Of a stretch of 60,757 nt of DNA, positions 1-8,962 are shown piece after piece. The notes below the pieces were generated by a model. It made no database searches and had not been told where the DNA came from. It saw only the letters and a list, made by a program, of their open reading frames with translations. This DNA is from Anaerobium acetethylicum (GTDB taxonomy: Bacteria > Bacillota > Clostridia > Lachnospirales > Lachnospiraceae): positions 1 through 60,757 of the forward strand of contig NZ_FMKA01000021.1 of assembly GCF_900096945.1 (NCBI RefSeq). The letters are read 5' to 3'. The number at the start of each line of letters is the position of its first letter. Position 1 is the stretch's first letter. Made by a program: the position numbers and the translations under genes.

Positions 1-113
1 ATGAGCAGCTTTATGAAGACGTTGGTACTTAGGACGCGTACTCTGCGTCCTTACGTACCACTACGTCTTCATCTAAGCGAGAGCGCGCTGCGAATATACA
101 TGTTTTGTATCAC
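1..113 (+). repeat. R1 hairpin repeat, copy A (cut by window edge)
   Basis: 3' portion of the 133-bp R1 core. The central stem arms carry GGACGC and GCGTCC, and the copy ends in the inverted terminal motif CATGTTTTGTATCAC. The left arm lies outside the window. It is the first of three closely spaced + oriented copies downstream of the oxidoreductase gene that ends at 469. Confidence 0.9.
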
Positions 114-156
114 GTCCTACCTGCCAAGGCAAACTTCCTTCGCCAGCCATTACACA

Positions 157-289
157 GTGATACAAAACATGATTCAATGAGCAGCTTTATGAAGACGTTG
201 GTACTTAGGACGCGTACTCTGCGTCCTTACGTACCACTACGTCTTCATCTAAGCGAGAGCGCGCTGCGAATGAACATGTTTTGCATCAC
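157..289 (+). repeat. R1 hairpin repeat, copy B
   Basis: Complete 133-bp R1 core. The ends are inverted repeats (GTGATACAAAACATG and CATGTTTTGCATCAC). A long internal stem pairs AAGACGT..GGTAC..AGGACGC with GCGTCCT..GTACC..ACGTCTT around a short loop. It lies 176 bp from copy C, start to start. Confidence 0.92.
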
Positions 290-332
290 GTCCTATCTGC
301 TCAGGAAGACTTCCTTCGCCAGCCATCACGCA

Positions 333-465
333 GTGATACAAAACATGATTCAATGAGCAGCTTTATGAAGACGTTGGTACTTGGGCTGCGTATTTTGCGG
401 CCCTACGTACCACTACGTCTTCATCTAAGCGAGAGCGCGCTGCGAATGAACATGTTTTGTATCAC
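333..465 (+). repeat. R1 hairpin repeat, copy C
   Basis: Complete 133-bp core with a variant stem (GGGCTGC paired with GCGGCCC), in which base pairing is kept by compensatory changes and a T-G wobble. It ends 3 bp before the stop codon (469-471) of the minus-strand oxidoreductase gene. Confidence 0.92.
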
Positions 466-468
466 GTC

Positions 469-1584
469 CTATCTGCTAAGGAAAACCTCTTTTCCAGTTC
501 TGTTGGATTCGTAGATGGCTTCAAGAATCTGGGTTACCACGAATGCCTGCTCAGGTTTTACAAGTGCGTCTGTGTCGTTGAGGATCGCATCCAGCCACTG
601 TTTTGCTTCCATATATCCAGGTTCTCCTGTGCCGCCTTCAAAGTATGCGATATTTCCTGCTTTTGAAATCTTTTCTTCCGTCAGCACGCCATGGTGACCG
701 CGGTTGTAGACAAGCTGGTCGATTGGATAGCTCATTCCGGATAATACTTCAGCGCCGGCTTTTGTTCCGCAGAGTGTGGTGGATGCTTCTTTTGATTCGG
801 ATACATTAAGCGCCCAGGCTGCTTCCAGGTAGATTGCAGCTCCGTTCTCCATCTTGATCATGCCGAATGCAGAATCTTCAACTTCATAAGTTTCCGGATC
901 CCATGGTCCGAACATATTTCCTTCTGTTGCCTGTGCAAGGCTTCCTAATTTGTAGAAAACAGAACCGGTAACGCTCACTGGCTTGTAGTTGTCCATCATC
1001 CATAAGGTGATGTCAAGCGCATGTGTTCCGATGTCGATCAATGGACCACCGCCCTGCAGAGCCTTGTTCGGGAATACGCCCCATGTAGGAACTGCCCTTC
1101 TGCGGACTGCATGGGCTTTTGCATAATAGATATCGCCTAATTCGTCGTTCTCGCATGCTGTATGCAGCGACTGGATCTCTTCCCTGAAACGGTTCTGATA
1201 TCCGATCGTGAATTTTTTGCCGCTCTTCTTCCATGCGTCCATCATTTTCCTTGCATCTTCGGAAGTGTGGGCCATTGGCTTTTCGCAAAGTACATGCTTT
1301 CCTGCTTCAAATGCCGCTACAGTCGCCGGACAATGTACCACATTTGGAGTCAGCACATGGATGATATCGATAGTTTCGTCCTTGTACATTTCCAGGTAAT
1401 CGGTGTATACTTTCGCATCTTCAGTTCCATATTCTCCAGCTGCTTTAACTGCTCTTTCCTCAATCGTATCACAGAATGCGACCATTTCGCATTTGTCTGC
1501 CAGTTTTTTCAATGACGGCATGTGCTTGTTGTTTGCGATTCCGCCGCATCCTACGATACCGATCTGTAATTTTCCATTTTTCAT
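469..1584 (-). CDS. Gfo/Idh/MocA family NAD-dependent oxidoreductase (DgpA-like candidate)
   Basis: 371 aa. N-terminal Rossmann fold with the dinucleotide loop GIVGCGGIANN (residues 9-19), EKP motif at 101-103 and the C-terminal-domain catalytic pattern GGGPLIDIGTH (D184, H188); with K102 these form the usual Gfo/Idh/MocA active site. I chose the start at 1584 because GGAGG lies 8 nt upstream; the in-frame ATG at 1599 overlaps that Shine-Dalgarno. Family members oxidise sugars or glycosides. In known gut C-glycoside clusters such an enzyme (DgpA) oxidises the glucose C3 hydroxyl before C-C cleavage. Here it lies downstream of the deglycosidase pair and a second Gfo/Idh gene, so that role or the reverse reduction of released 3-oxo-glucose is likely; the exact substrate is inferred. 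Its 3' end runs to within 3 bp of R1 copy C. Confidence 0.85.
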   Translation of the reverse strand: MKNGKLQIGIVGCGGIANNKHMPSLKKLADKCEMVAFCDTIEERAVKAAGEYGTEDAKVYTDYLEMYKDETIDIIHVLTPNVVHCPATVAAFEAGKHVLCEKPMAHTSEDARKMMDAWKKSGKKFTIGYQNRFREEIQSLHTACENDELGDIYYAKAHAVRRRAVPTWGVFPNKALQGGGPLIDIGTHALDITLWMMDNYKPVSVTGSVFYKLGSLAQATEGNMFGPWDPETYEVEDSAFGMIKMENGAAIYLEAAWALNVSESKEASTTLCGTKAGAEVLSGMSYPIDQLVYNRGHHGVLTEEKISKAGNIAYFEGGTGEPGYMEAKQWLDAILNDTDALVKPEQAFVVTQILEAIYESNRTGKEVFLSR

Positions 1585-1812
1585 TTGTTCAACCTCCATA
1601 AGTCTTTTTATTTGTCTACTTTGTCTATTTTCATTTTGCGAATGAATGATTTGATACTACTATCTTAACGTACATGAGCATTGGCGGCATTTGATTATTT
1701 ACACACATACAGGCATGATTCTGTCCTCTTTTTTCTGTCCTGCCCTGAAACGCATCAAAAAGCCGCCTCTCTTTTATGTCATATTTGGATCCTGTTCAGC
1801 TTCTGCCTGCTG

Positions 1813-2859
1813 TTATTCAAACTGGATTGCTTCGTTGGTCTCAGCTGATTTGCGTACGGCATCCATAAATGTGAGAACCCTTCTTACCTGGTCTGCCTTC
1901 ACCACGATCTCTTCTTTTCCATTCAATGCGTTCCAGTAATTTTCAAAATAATCCAGTGCGGAAACTTCAACCTTCGGAAGCTCTTCTTCGTAGAGGAGGC
2001 CTGGTTCAGGCGGTCCGAATGACCTGGTAGGGCCAGATGCGCTCATGGTGATCTTGCCTGGCACATTTTCAAGAAGGTGCCTTGTCCTTACTATTTTTCC
2101 GTTCTGTCCAAATCCATTGCTCAGGGCGCTTCCTTTTTTCCCGCCCATGAACCAGGATCTGTCCGGAACCAGGTAGTAGGTTCCAAGCTCGATTTCCGCT
2201 GTCACTTTGTTCTTGAATTTGATGATGATTTTGAAGTAGTCATCCACTTCCTTGTTGATTACATTCTGTACGTCAGCGAAAATGGTATCTATTTTGCTGT
2301 CTACCATATCAAGCATCTGGTCGATCAGATGAACGCCCCAGTCGTAGAGCATCCCGCCGCCCATTTCCTTGAACACATGCCAGTCATGCATATTTCCGTT
2401 GACTCCGTAGAGCTGGGATTTGATCAGATAGATATCTCCCAGGAGTTTCTGGTCGTATACTTCCTTCATGACGCGGAAATCCTTGTCCCATCTTCTCTGA
2501 TGATGGATGGAGAACAGAACCTTGCATTCTTCTGCCGCTTTCACCATTTCATCGAATTCTTCCACCGACATTGCGGCCGGCTTTTCGCAGATGATGTTTT
2601 TCCCTGCTTTTGCGGCTGCAATGGATACCTCTTTATGCAGCGTGTTCGGCACTGCGATGATTACCGTGTTGATTTCCTCAACGTTCAGAAGGTCGCGGTA
2701 ATCCTCGAATGTAAGGACTCCCTCCTTCGCGTCTTCAAGCTGCTGCGGATTGTTGTCACAGACTGCGATGATCTCCGCATTCTCAAACTTCTCCAAAGCA
2801 TTTACATGCTCATGTCCCATAAATCCATATCCGATAATACCAAGTTTCAATTTTTCCAT
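1813..2859 (-). CDS. Gfo/Idh/MocA family NAD-dependent oxidoreductase
   Basis: 348 aa. Rossmann loop GIIGYGFMGHEH (7-18), EKP at 92-94 (K93) and GGGMLYDWGVHLID (D173, H177) give the complete family active site. Start at 2859 (MEKLKLGI) has GGTG upstream; an ATG at 2871 with GGAAAGG is an alternative adding four residues. It follows the deglycosidase alpha gene by 62 bp and precedes the other Gfo/Idh gene by 228 bp, so it is probably the third gene of a beta-alpha-oxidoreductase-oxidoreductase unit. Two oxidoreductases fit one oxidising the glycoside to the 3-oxo form and one reducing the 3-oxo sugar after cleavage; which does which cannot be told from sequence. Confidence 0.85.
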   Translation of the reverse strand: MEKLKLGIIGYGFMGHEHVNALEKFENAEIIAVCDNNPQQLEDAKEGVLTFEDYRDLLNVEEINTVIIAVPNTLHKEVSIAAAKAGKNIICEKPAAMSVEEFDEMVKAAEECKVLFSIHHQRRWDKDFRVMKEVYDQKLLGDIYLIKSQLYGVNGNMHDWHVFKEMGGGMLYDWGVHLIDQMLDMVDSKIDTIFADVQNVINKEVDDYFKIIIKFKNKVTAEIELGTYYLVPDRSWFMGGKKGSALSNGFGQNGKIVRTRHLLENVPGKITMSASGPTRSFGPPEPGLLYEEELPKVEVSALDYFENYWNALNGKEEIVVKADQVRRVLTFMDAVRKSAETNEAIQFE

Positions 2860-2921
2860 TATGTTCACCATAACCTTTCCATTTTTCTATTATTCAGGAC
2901 TACTGTACAAGTATCCTTTTT

Positions 2922-3887
2922 TTATATGCCAGCTAAAATCCATTTGCACATGGATACATACCGTTCTGACTGTTCGGCGGAGGATATCATATCCGAAAAA
3001 TGATGTCCTTCGTATTCACATGCCAGATATCCCTGATATCCGGCTTCAACAACATTCCGGAGCAACTCTTCATAGGGAATCGAATCGTCCTTTGCCGTCT
3101 CATCCACGTAATAGAATTTCCCGTGCATGTAGAAGGAGATCTCCGCCAGTTCTTTAATCCATGACGGGGATGCCGCATTGCCGAATGTCCCGTACATTTC
3201 TTTTGTGATTTCTGTTTCTCTGTCATTCAGTCCAGAGACCGCCTCTTCAAAAGATGTCCCTTCCAGAAACCTGGCATGCACCCTCTTCAGGAGCCGCGGG
3301 CGGAACCCCCTTTCAATGGCCTGTTCCAGCCACAGCTTATGGGGACGGTTCATGAAAATCCCAAAATCCGGAATAATCCCAAGGCAGCCCTTCCCTTCGC
3401 CATGCATGATGCCAAAATAGTCATCCCATAATTCCCTCTCCATCTGGAGCGGCGGGTAGATTTCAATTCCCAGCTTCATGTCCAGGGATCTGCAGTAGGG
3501 AATCAGGGATTTCAATATCTTCGGCGTGATCGTATGCTGGGTTCTGACGATCGGAAATCCCGCCTTTTTTGCATTCACCAGTTCCCGGATCGTATATTGG
3601 AAAATCTCATCTTCCGTCAGATCCCTTCCCGTTACTGTTCCCCTGTCCAGGTAGGCTCCCCAGCATACAGGCTCAAGATTGTATTTTTCAAGCAGCCCTT
3701 TCAGCTCCCTGACCCATTCTTCGGTAATATGCGGATAGCCTGGTGCCATCTGCGCCGGGATGATTTCAATTCCTCTGCATCCCATTTTCTGCGCCTGCCG
3801 CAGGATCTCCTCCAGCGTCATTCTCCGGTTGATATATTCACTTGTGAAACTGTACAAAGCCAGTCCCATCCTGATATCCTGCTTCAT
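2922..3887 (-). CDS. C-glycoside deglycosidase alpha subunit (DgpC-like TIM barrel), set 1
   Basis: 321 aa, a sugar phosphate isomerase/epimerase-type TIM barrel. Candidate metal ligands sit at the expected strand ends: E142 (GIEIYPP), D174 (IPDFGIF), H255 (FYMHGKFYY) and E291 (ACEYEGHHF). In the known family the alpha subunit holds a divalent metal and, with the small beta subunit, cleaves the C-C bond of 3-oxo C-glycosides. The beta gene lies 8 bp upstream, the same order as in one other pair here. It is closely related to the set 2 alpha protein (shared IEIIPAQMAP and VRTQH blocks) and more distant from set 3. Substrate unknown. Confidence 0.85.
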   Translation of the reverse strand: MKQDIRMGLALYSFTSEYINRRMTLEEILRQAQKMGCRGIEIIPAQMAPGYPHITEEWVRELKGLLEKYNLEPVCWGAYLDRGTVTGRDLTEDEIFQYTIRELVNAKKAGFPIVRTQHTITPKILKSLIPYCRSLDMKLGIEIYPPLQMERELWDDYFGIMHGEGKGCLGIIPDFGIFMNRPHKLWLEQAIERGFRPRLLKRVHARFLEGTSFEEAVSGLNDRETEITKEMYGTFGNAASPSWIKELAEISFYMHGKFYYVDETAKDDSIPYEELLRNVVEAGYQGYLACEYEGHHFSDMISSAEQSERYVSMCKWILAGI

Positions 3888-3895
3888 CCTGCCTC

Positions 3896-4312
3896 CTATT
3901 CTGCCATCAGCGGCCTGGCGGCAGCGCTGGATAAGATCAGATACTTCCCGTCATTTTCCGCATAGGGTATCCTGTGGCACATCTCTACGCTGACCATATG
4001 GATTCCTTTTGTAATTCCGCCTTTTTGAAGAATCGTGATGGTAGCTTCATCCAGAATATTCCAATAATCCTTGTACTGATCCTTCAGCTCATCAATCAGA
4101 TACTGCTTTCCATTCAGTGAAAAATATATAATTCGCTGATTCACAGGCTCTTCATCTATTTTTATCTCAAGCTTTTCGATGCAGCTCAAATAGGTTCCGC
4201 GATAAGATGGGTAGCGGATCTTGAATTCATATCCCAGAATGACCCCCTCGACCACATAATTCGTTACTGTCTGCTCTTCGATTAAAATTTTATTGTATGC
4301 CTGGAACTTCAT
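3896..4312 (-). CDS. C-glycoside deglycosidase beta subunit (DUF6379, DgpB-like), set 1
   Basis: 138 aa. It has the DUF6379 pattern: an N-terminal FQAYNKI segment, GYEFKIRYPSYRGTYLSCIE in the middle, and a C-terminal beta-rich part with HRIPY. In the known family it forms a beta-sandwich that associates with the TIM-barrel alpha subunit and is required for activity. Start at 4312 (MKFQAYNK) has AGAGGGG immediately upstream and gives exactly the same length as the set 2 paralogue; the longer ORF from 4327 adds only five residues. First gene after the AraC regulator's terminator, so likely the promoter-proximal gene of the unit ending at 469. Confidence 0.83.
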   Translation of the reverse strand: MKFQAYNKILIEEQTVTNYVVEGVILGYEFKIRYPSYRGTYLSCIEKLEIKIDEEPVNQRIIYFSLNGKQYLIDELKDQYKDYWNILDEATITILQKGGITKGIHMVSVEMCHRIPYAENDGKYLILSSAAARPLMAE

Positions 4313-4465
4313 CCCCTCTTCCCCCATTCAAGCGCCGTTACAACTGCTCACACTAATGTCTTTCATATATCCATTCTACCCCCGGCCGAATGATGCGGCA
4401 TCTTTGATTTTGCTTAATGTGGCATGCATTTCATCCTTGTTTTTTGGTTCTCTTTGATTGCAATA
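4313..4465 (-). promoter_or_regulatory. Leader and probable promoter region of deglycosidase set 1
   Basis: Non-coding gap between the terminator of the AraC regulator and the beta gene. As the only sizeable untranscribed stretch before the beta-alpha-Gfo-Gfo unit it should hold its promoter and any AraC site. I do not see a convincing -35/-10 pair. Confidence 0.4.
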
Positions 4466-4503
4466 AAAAAAGGACAGAAATCATACTATGATTTCTGTCC
4501 TTC
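4466..4503 (-). terminator. Rho-independent terminator of the AraC/GH39 regulator
   Basis: Perfect stem AAGGACAGAAATCAT / ATGATTTCTGTCCTT around a 3-nt loop, with a T-run on the minus strand (AATAAAAAAA on the plus strand). It lies 79 bp after the stop codon at 4582. Confidence 0.85.
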
Positions 4504-4581
4504 TGTATCTCTGATGTGAATCATGCCGCGAAAGCGGCTGCGCCCGGCGCAAAGTCTGCCAAGGCAGACTCTTTACTCTTG

Positions 4582-6999
4582 CTAATACTGATATACGACC
4601 TGTATCAGCTGTATCTCGTTGGGCTCCAGTATCGCCTCTAAGTTGAGGACGCCTTCCTTCGCAACGCAGGTGCGCATGAAGATTCTCGGGGTGCACACCC
4701 GGTTCAGATACTCGATTTCTTTCTGGTGCATATGTTCATAAAAATCCATCCTCATCCATTCGTCCTGGACGCTTCCGCACTCCTGGTTGATCATATGGGT
4801 GATGATGCGGTATGTGCCGTTCTTCACGTTGTTGATCTGAAAATTGAGGCGCATGTTTTCATTGTCCACAAACATCCTGTGCTGTTTCCGGATATCCAGC
4901 TCGTCCTCTGCCTTCATGTAATACTGATAGTTGAAGTGCTTGTAATTATGGCAGGCAATGAAATAATCGTAATGCCCGTTCGTGGTCACCATGCAGTTGT
5001 CTTCCTTCTTGAGGAGCAGTTCGCCCATGTGGTTCAAAAAGTCGAACGCATAGAAAGCCGGCTTTCGGATTCCGTTTTTGCTTAAAATTCCACCGCTTCC
5101 GTTGAGGAATGCCTTGCTGTCATAGTAATCGCCGTAGCAGTCGGATCCAATCCAGTATCCCATCACATCAGCAAGTCCGATGCTCTCGATGGTATTCTTC
5201 ATGATATACGCGCCCTTATAGCAGCTGTCGTTCATGATATTCCTCTGGGATACGGTCAGGTTCCATTCCGACACATGCAGCTCCTTAACTTTGAAATTGA
5301 GCTCCTCCAGAACCTGGTTTGCCATGATCAGCTGGTTCTGCACATATTTGCTGTCTGTGGACTGCTTCGTGAAATTCTCTGCCCCTTCCTCTACAGGTAC
5401 ATAGGGATATAAATAGAGGGACAGGAAATCCGGATGGTTCTTCCTCTTCTCCCATCCTTCCAGGATCTCATAAAAATTCTTCATTCCGAAACGTGGAGAA
5501 AGTCCTGCTCCCCCGAACTTGATTTTATGGGAAAATGACTTGACGATTTCATACGTCATGTCAAACATGTCAAAATAATGGGAAGCCTCTTTTCCGTCAT
5601 ATTCGTCTTTCCATAATTCGAAATACCAGGTTTCTACCTCCTCTATCCCATAACGGTTCATAACATGGGACATAAAGGCCGGCATGAATTTGCGGCATTC
5701 CGCAAGGCTGTCAAACACCACGCTGCTCTTTTCCATGATCAGCACATTGCTGACTGACTTCAAAAGCGCCTTCGGTTTGAAGCCAAGCTCCAGATAAGGC
5801 TTCAGCTTGTTGCTGACAAGGAAATCCAGGACCCTTACGATCTTGTCGAAATTGTAATTTCCGCCGGGATCGTTGATATCCATATACATATCCTTGCCCC
5901 AGAGATCCCAGAATCGGATATAGGTGAAGTCCAGCTCCTTTTTCAGTATCAGCACATGTTCCTGAATATCGGAGCTGAGCAGGGCGCCTGCCTCCCCGAT
6001 ATTGATCATGCGGTTCCAGTTCTGACTGTAAGACTCTCCTTTTGCGGAATCCACTATGACGAACCGTTCTCCCAGGTTAGCCGTAACCTCCTGCTTGACG
6101 GGATTCTTTTCATAATAATTCTGGATCCGCTTCTCAATCAGCTTCTTTTTCTTCTCCGACTGGCCGCCGCCCCTGAGTTCGGACTTGTTTTTCCGCTCTG
6201 CCTGATATACGGAAGGGGTGGTGTGATACGCTTCCTTAAAGGCCTTGTTGAAGGCCGCCGCATTGGCAAACCCGTTATCCAGGGAGATCCTTGTAATGGA
6301 ATGATCCGTATAAAGCAGTTCTTCCATGGCATGGTGAAGGCGTTCCTTGTTCAGGTAATCGATAAAGCTCATGCCCAGCTGCTTTTTGATATATTTTGAA
6401 AGATAGGAATTCGACAGATAAAGCTTGTCAGCCAGGTCATTGAGGCTGATCGGGCGGTTGTAGTTCGCGCGCAGATAATTGATGATCTCGTCCAGCCTGT
6501 TATCATACTTGTCCTTCTTTTCCGAGAAGAAACGTTTGTCTGAGCTGCTCATCAGGAAATTGCTCGTAACCACATGAAGCAGTTCATAGTACAGGCTGTT
6601 TAAATAGATCATCCCTCTGTCCTTCTTCTCGAAGTACTGATTGAGCATCTGCCTGATGATCCTTCTGATCTCTTCGTACGCCTCATTCTTATCAATGACC
6701 GAGTTGCACCAGAAGAGAAGCAGATTCGTCTTCAGCAGCTGGTTGAGCATCTGGTAGCTGATATGGATGCAGCAGATCAATGCCTCTTCTTTCATGGTGT
6801 AGCCATGCTTTTTATTTGCATTGATGATAATGAAGTCATCCTGTTCCATAGAAAATGTATCCTGCTCAATGGTCAGCTCGACGGATCCTTCCACCACATA
6901 AAACAGCTCGATATCCTGATGAAAATGAAGCTGTTCATAGGAGTTGATATAAAAATCAAAATCCATTATTTCTCCGCTTTTTAAGATTAAATCCTGCAT
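4582..6999 (-). CDS. AraC-family regulator with a C-terminal GH39-like pseudoenzyme domain
   Basis: 805 aa. A cupin-like arm (about 1-95, HFHQDIELFYVVEG) is followed by an AraC double helix-turn-helix (about 165-275, ISLNDLADKLYLSNSYLSKYIKK ending in TTPSVYQAER) and a long region (about 320-800) resembling GH39 beta-xylosidases. The GH39 nucleophile strand is present (ELHVSEWN), but the acid/base motif, normally WNEP, reads WKDEYDG, so hydrolysis is unlikely and a ligand-sensing role is more likely. No signal peptide. It precedes deglycosidase set 1 with a terminator between, suggesting control of that unit. A start at 6966 with GGAG is an alternative. A paralogue of the same architecture lies at 23106-25505. 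Confidence 0.85.
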   Translation of the reverse strand: MQDLILKSGEIMDFDFYINSYEQLHFHQDIELFYVVEGSVELTIEQDTFSMEQDDFIIINANKKHGYTMKEEALICCIHISYQMLNQLLKTNLLLFWCNSVIDKNEAYEEIRRIIRQMLNQYFEKKDRGMIYLNSLYYELLHVVTSNFLMSSSDKRFFSEKKDKYDNRLDEIINYLRANYNRPISLNDLADKLYLSNSYLSKYIKKQLGMSFIDYLNKERLHHAMEELLYTDHSITRISLDNGFANAAAFNKAFKEAYHTTPSVYQAERKNKSELRGGGQSEKKKKLIEKRIQNYYEKNPVKQEVTANLGERFVIVDSAKGESYSQNWNRMINIGEAGALLSSDIQEHVLILKKELDFTYIRFWDLWGKDMYMDINDPGGNYNFDKIVRVLDFLVSNKLKPYLELGFKPKALLKSVSNVLIMEKSSVVFDSLAECRKFMPAFMSHVMNRYGIEEVETWYFELWKDEYDGKEASHYFDMFDMTYEIVKSFSHKIKFGGAGLSPRFGMKNFYEILEGWEKRKNHPDFLSLYLYPYVPVEEGAENFTKQSTDSKYVQNQLIMANQVLEELNFKVKELHVSEWNLTVSQRNIMNDSCYKGAYIMKNTIESIGLADVMGYWIGSDCYGDYYDSKAFLNGSGGILSKNGIRKPAFYAFDFLNHMGELLLKKEDNCMVTTNGHYDYFIACHNYKHFNYQYYMKAEDELDIRKQHRMFVDNENMRLNFQINNVKNGTYRIITHMINQECGSVQDEWMRMDFYEHMHQKEIEYLNRVCTPRIFMRTCVAKEGVLNLEAILEPNEIQLIQVVYQY

Positions 7000-7051
7000 C
7001 CTTATCTGCCTTTCCTATAAAATTCTTCGCCAAGTTTCCTGTAATGAGGAC

Positions 7052-7756
7052 GTGATACAAAACATGTTCATTCGCAGCGCGCTCTCGCTTAGATGAAGAC
7101 GTAGTGGTACGTAAGGACGCAAACTACGCGTCCTAAGTACCAACGTCTTCATAAAGCTGCTCATTGAATCATGTTTTGTATCACTGCTTATCAGATGGCG
7201 GTGGGCAAAACATGTTCACTCGCAGCGCGCTCTCGCTTAGATGAAGACGTAGTGGTACGTAAGGACGCAAACTACGCGTCCTAAGTACCAACGTCTTCAT
7301 AAAGCTGCTCATTGAATCATGTTTTGTATCACTGCTTATCAGATGGCGGTGGGCAAAACATGTTCACTCGCAGCGCGCTCTCGCTTAGATGAAGACGTAG
7401 TGGTACGTAAGGACGCAAACTACGCGTCCTAAGTACCAACGTCTTCATAAAGCTGCTCATTGAATCATGTTTTGTATCACTGCTTATCAGATGGCGGTGG
7501 GCAAAACATGTTCATTCGCAGTGTGCTTTCGCTTAGATGAAGACGTAGTGGTACGTAAGGCTGCAAAGTACGCGGCCTAAGTACCAACGTCTTTATAAAG
7601 CTGCTCATTGAATCATGTTTTGTATCACTGCTTATCTGATGGCGGTGAGCAAAACATGTTCATTCGAAGCGTAGTCCCGCTTAGATGAAGACGTAGTGGT
7701 ACGTAAGGACGCAGACTACGCGTCCTAAGTACCAACGTCTTCATAAAGCTGCTCAT
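7052..7756 (-). repeat. R1 tandem array, five units of about 148 bp
   Basis: Five R1 cores in minus orientation starting near 7052, 7203, 7350, 7498 and 7646. Linkers are short and near identical (TGCTTATCAGATGGCGG). Units 1-3 keep a GGACGC/GCGTCC stem; unit 4 has the GGCTGC/GCGGCC variant; unit 5 has a GGACGC stem and is truncated, losing its outer terminal repeat at about 7756. The array fills the gap between butyrate kinase and the AraC regulator. Confidence 0.92.
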
Positions 7757-7759
7757 ATC

Positions 7760-7832
7760 CTTGATGTAGGGATCAAAAGATCATGTTTTTTCATGCAAGC
7801 ATGAAACACATGACCTTTTGACCCTTGTATCA
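7760..7832 (-). terminator. Two-tier hairpin after butyrate kinase, probable terminator
   Basis: Outer stem AGGGATCAAAAGATCATG (7768-7785) pairs imperfectly with CATGACCTTTTGACCCT (7809-7825), and an inner CATGC/GCATG stem sits in the loop. It lies 39 bp downstream of the stop codon of the minus-strand kinase gene. The outer arms resemble those of a hairpin at 35882-35915, so this may also be a dispersed element. Confidence 0.55.
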
Positions 7833-7870
7833 CCTTATTGAATTATACCATGATTGCGATAGGCCTACAA

Positions 7871-8962
7871 TTAAAAATCAAATCCATTCCATACAGGTAT
7901 TCCCGTATACTGTTTTGCTTCCTCTTCGCCATTCAGAACGCGCTGCGTTCCTGCGGCCATAGCCTCCATTTCGAATTCTCCTGGATAAGCGGATACCGGA
8001 GCAATCCATTCACAGGCTTCTTTGATCTGGCCCACAAGATCTTCGCTGTAGACCATGCCGCCGCCAAGCAGAATGCCATCCACTTTTCCGTGCAGGCTTG
8101 CGGCCATTGCGCCGATGTATTTCGTAATCTGGTAGATCATGGTGTTCCACAGCATCTGTGCCTGCCTGTCCCCTTCTTTCCCCCGTCTGATAACCTCAAG
8201 GGCATCGGAGGTCCCGAGATGGCTTACGAAGCCGCCGCTCTGGGTGCAGAGGGCCTTCACGTCCTTCAGTTCTTTTCCTTCGCAGTATTTCAGGAGGGCC
8301 GAAACCGGAACTGCACCGCAGCGGGTCGGAGCCATGGGACCTTCGCCCCCGACGATATCATTCCCGTCTATCATTTTTCCATTGCGGTGGGCAGATACCG
8401 AAATCCCGCCTCCGATGTGGCAGACGACAAAGTTGCAGTCCTCATACTTTTTCCCCATGGATTCCGCATGGCGGATTGCTGTCTCCTTTAAATTGAGGGC
8501 ATGGAGATGCACGTTCCTGTATACCCCTTTTATCCCCGTCAGCCTGGCAAGATCCTGGAGTTCATCCACATCCGGCGGATTAACGACGAAGGATCTTCCA
8601 CCGTATTCTTTAGCAAATACCCTTGCCAGCTGCGGTCCCAGCTGTGCTGGATGTTTGACTCCGTTTGCTCCTGTTACGGCATGGGACAGCAGCAGGTCAT
8701 CGATTTCATAGGTTCCGCCTTCCAGCGGAAGAAGTCCTCCTCCCCTTCCGACGAATGCCGCTGTTCCTTCCAGGGAAATGCCGCTCTCCTGGAGCTGGTT
8801 CATAATCGTTTCCTTCCTGTATGGAAGCTGTCCGGAAATTCCGTCATACTGGGCCAGCTTTTCGGCATCATGTGATACGTTTTTTGAAAATACTACGTTT
8901 CCATCCTCGATCAATGCGATTTTTGTTGATGTGGATCCCGGGTTTACTGCAAATATCTTCAT
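7871..8962 (-). CDS. buk: Butyrate kinase
   Basis: 363 aa, usual length for butyrate kinase in the ASKHA (acetokinase) superfamily. It shows VNPGSTSTKIAL (6-17), GRGGGLLPLEGGTY, and the phosphate-binding CHIGGGISVSAHRNGKMID block. It catalyses reversible phosphoryl transfer between butyryl-phosphate and ADP, giving ATP and a short-chain acid. The start overlaps the stop of the upstream phosphate acyltransferase (ATGA), so the two are translationally coupled. Last gene of the unit that begins with the FAD reductase. Chain-length preference cannot be read from sequence; related branched or propionyl substrates are possible. Confidence 0.92.
   Translation of the reverse strand: MKIFAVNPGSTSTKIALIEDGNVVFSKNVSHDAEKLAQYDGISGQLPYRKETIMNQLQESGISLEGTAAFVGRGGGLLPLEGGTYEIDDLLLSHAVTGANGVKHPAQLGPQLARVFAKEYGGRSFVVNPPDVDELQDLARLTGIKGVYRNVHLHALNLKETAIRHAESMGKKYEDCNFVVCHIGGGISVSAHRNGKMIDGNDIVGGEGPMAPTRCGAVPVSALLKYCEGKELKDVKALCTQSGGFVSHLGTSDALEVIRRGKEGDRQAQMLWNTMIYQITKYIGAMAASLHGKVDGILLGGGMVYSEDLVGQIKEACEWIAPVSAYPGEFEMEAMAAGTQRVLNGEEEAKQYTGIPVWNGFDF

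Noticed and set aside
1-465. Open frame MSSFMKTLVL... in many R1 copies
   Set aside because: The frame is open in most copies but has no ribosome site, and variation follows stem pairing rather than codon positions. It is treated as a structural repeat and not a gene.
2077-3003. 308-aa plus-strand ORF
   Set aside because: Antisense shadow of the second Gfo/Idh gene with no ribosome site or family signature.
7052-7756. CRISPR array
   Set aside because: Units are 133-bp hairpins with near-identical linkers; no short direct repeats with unique spacers and no cas genes.
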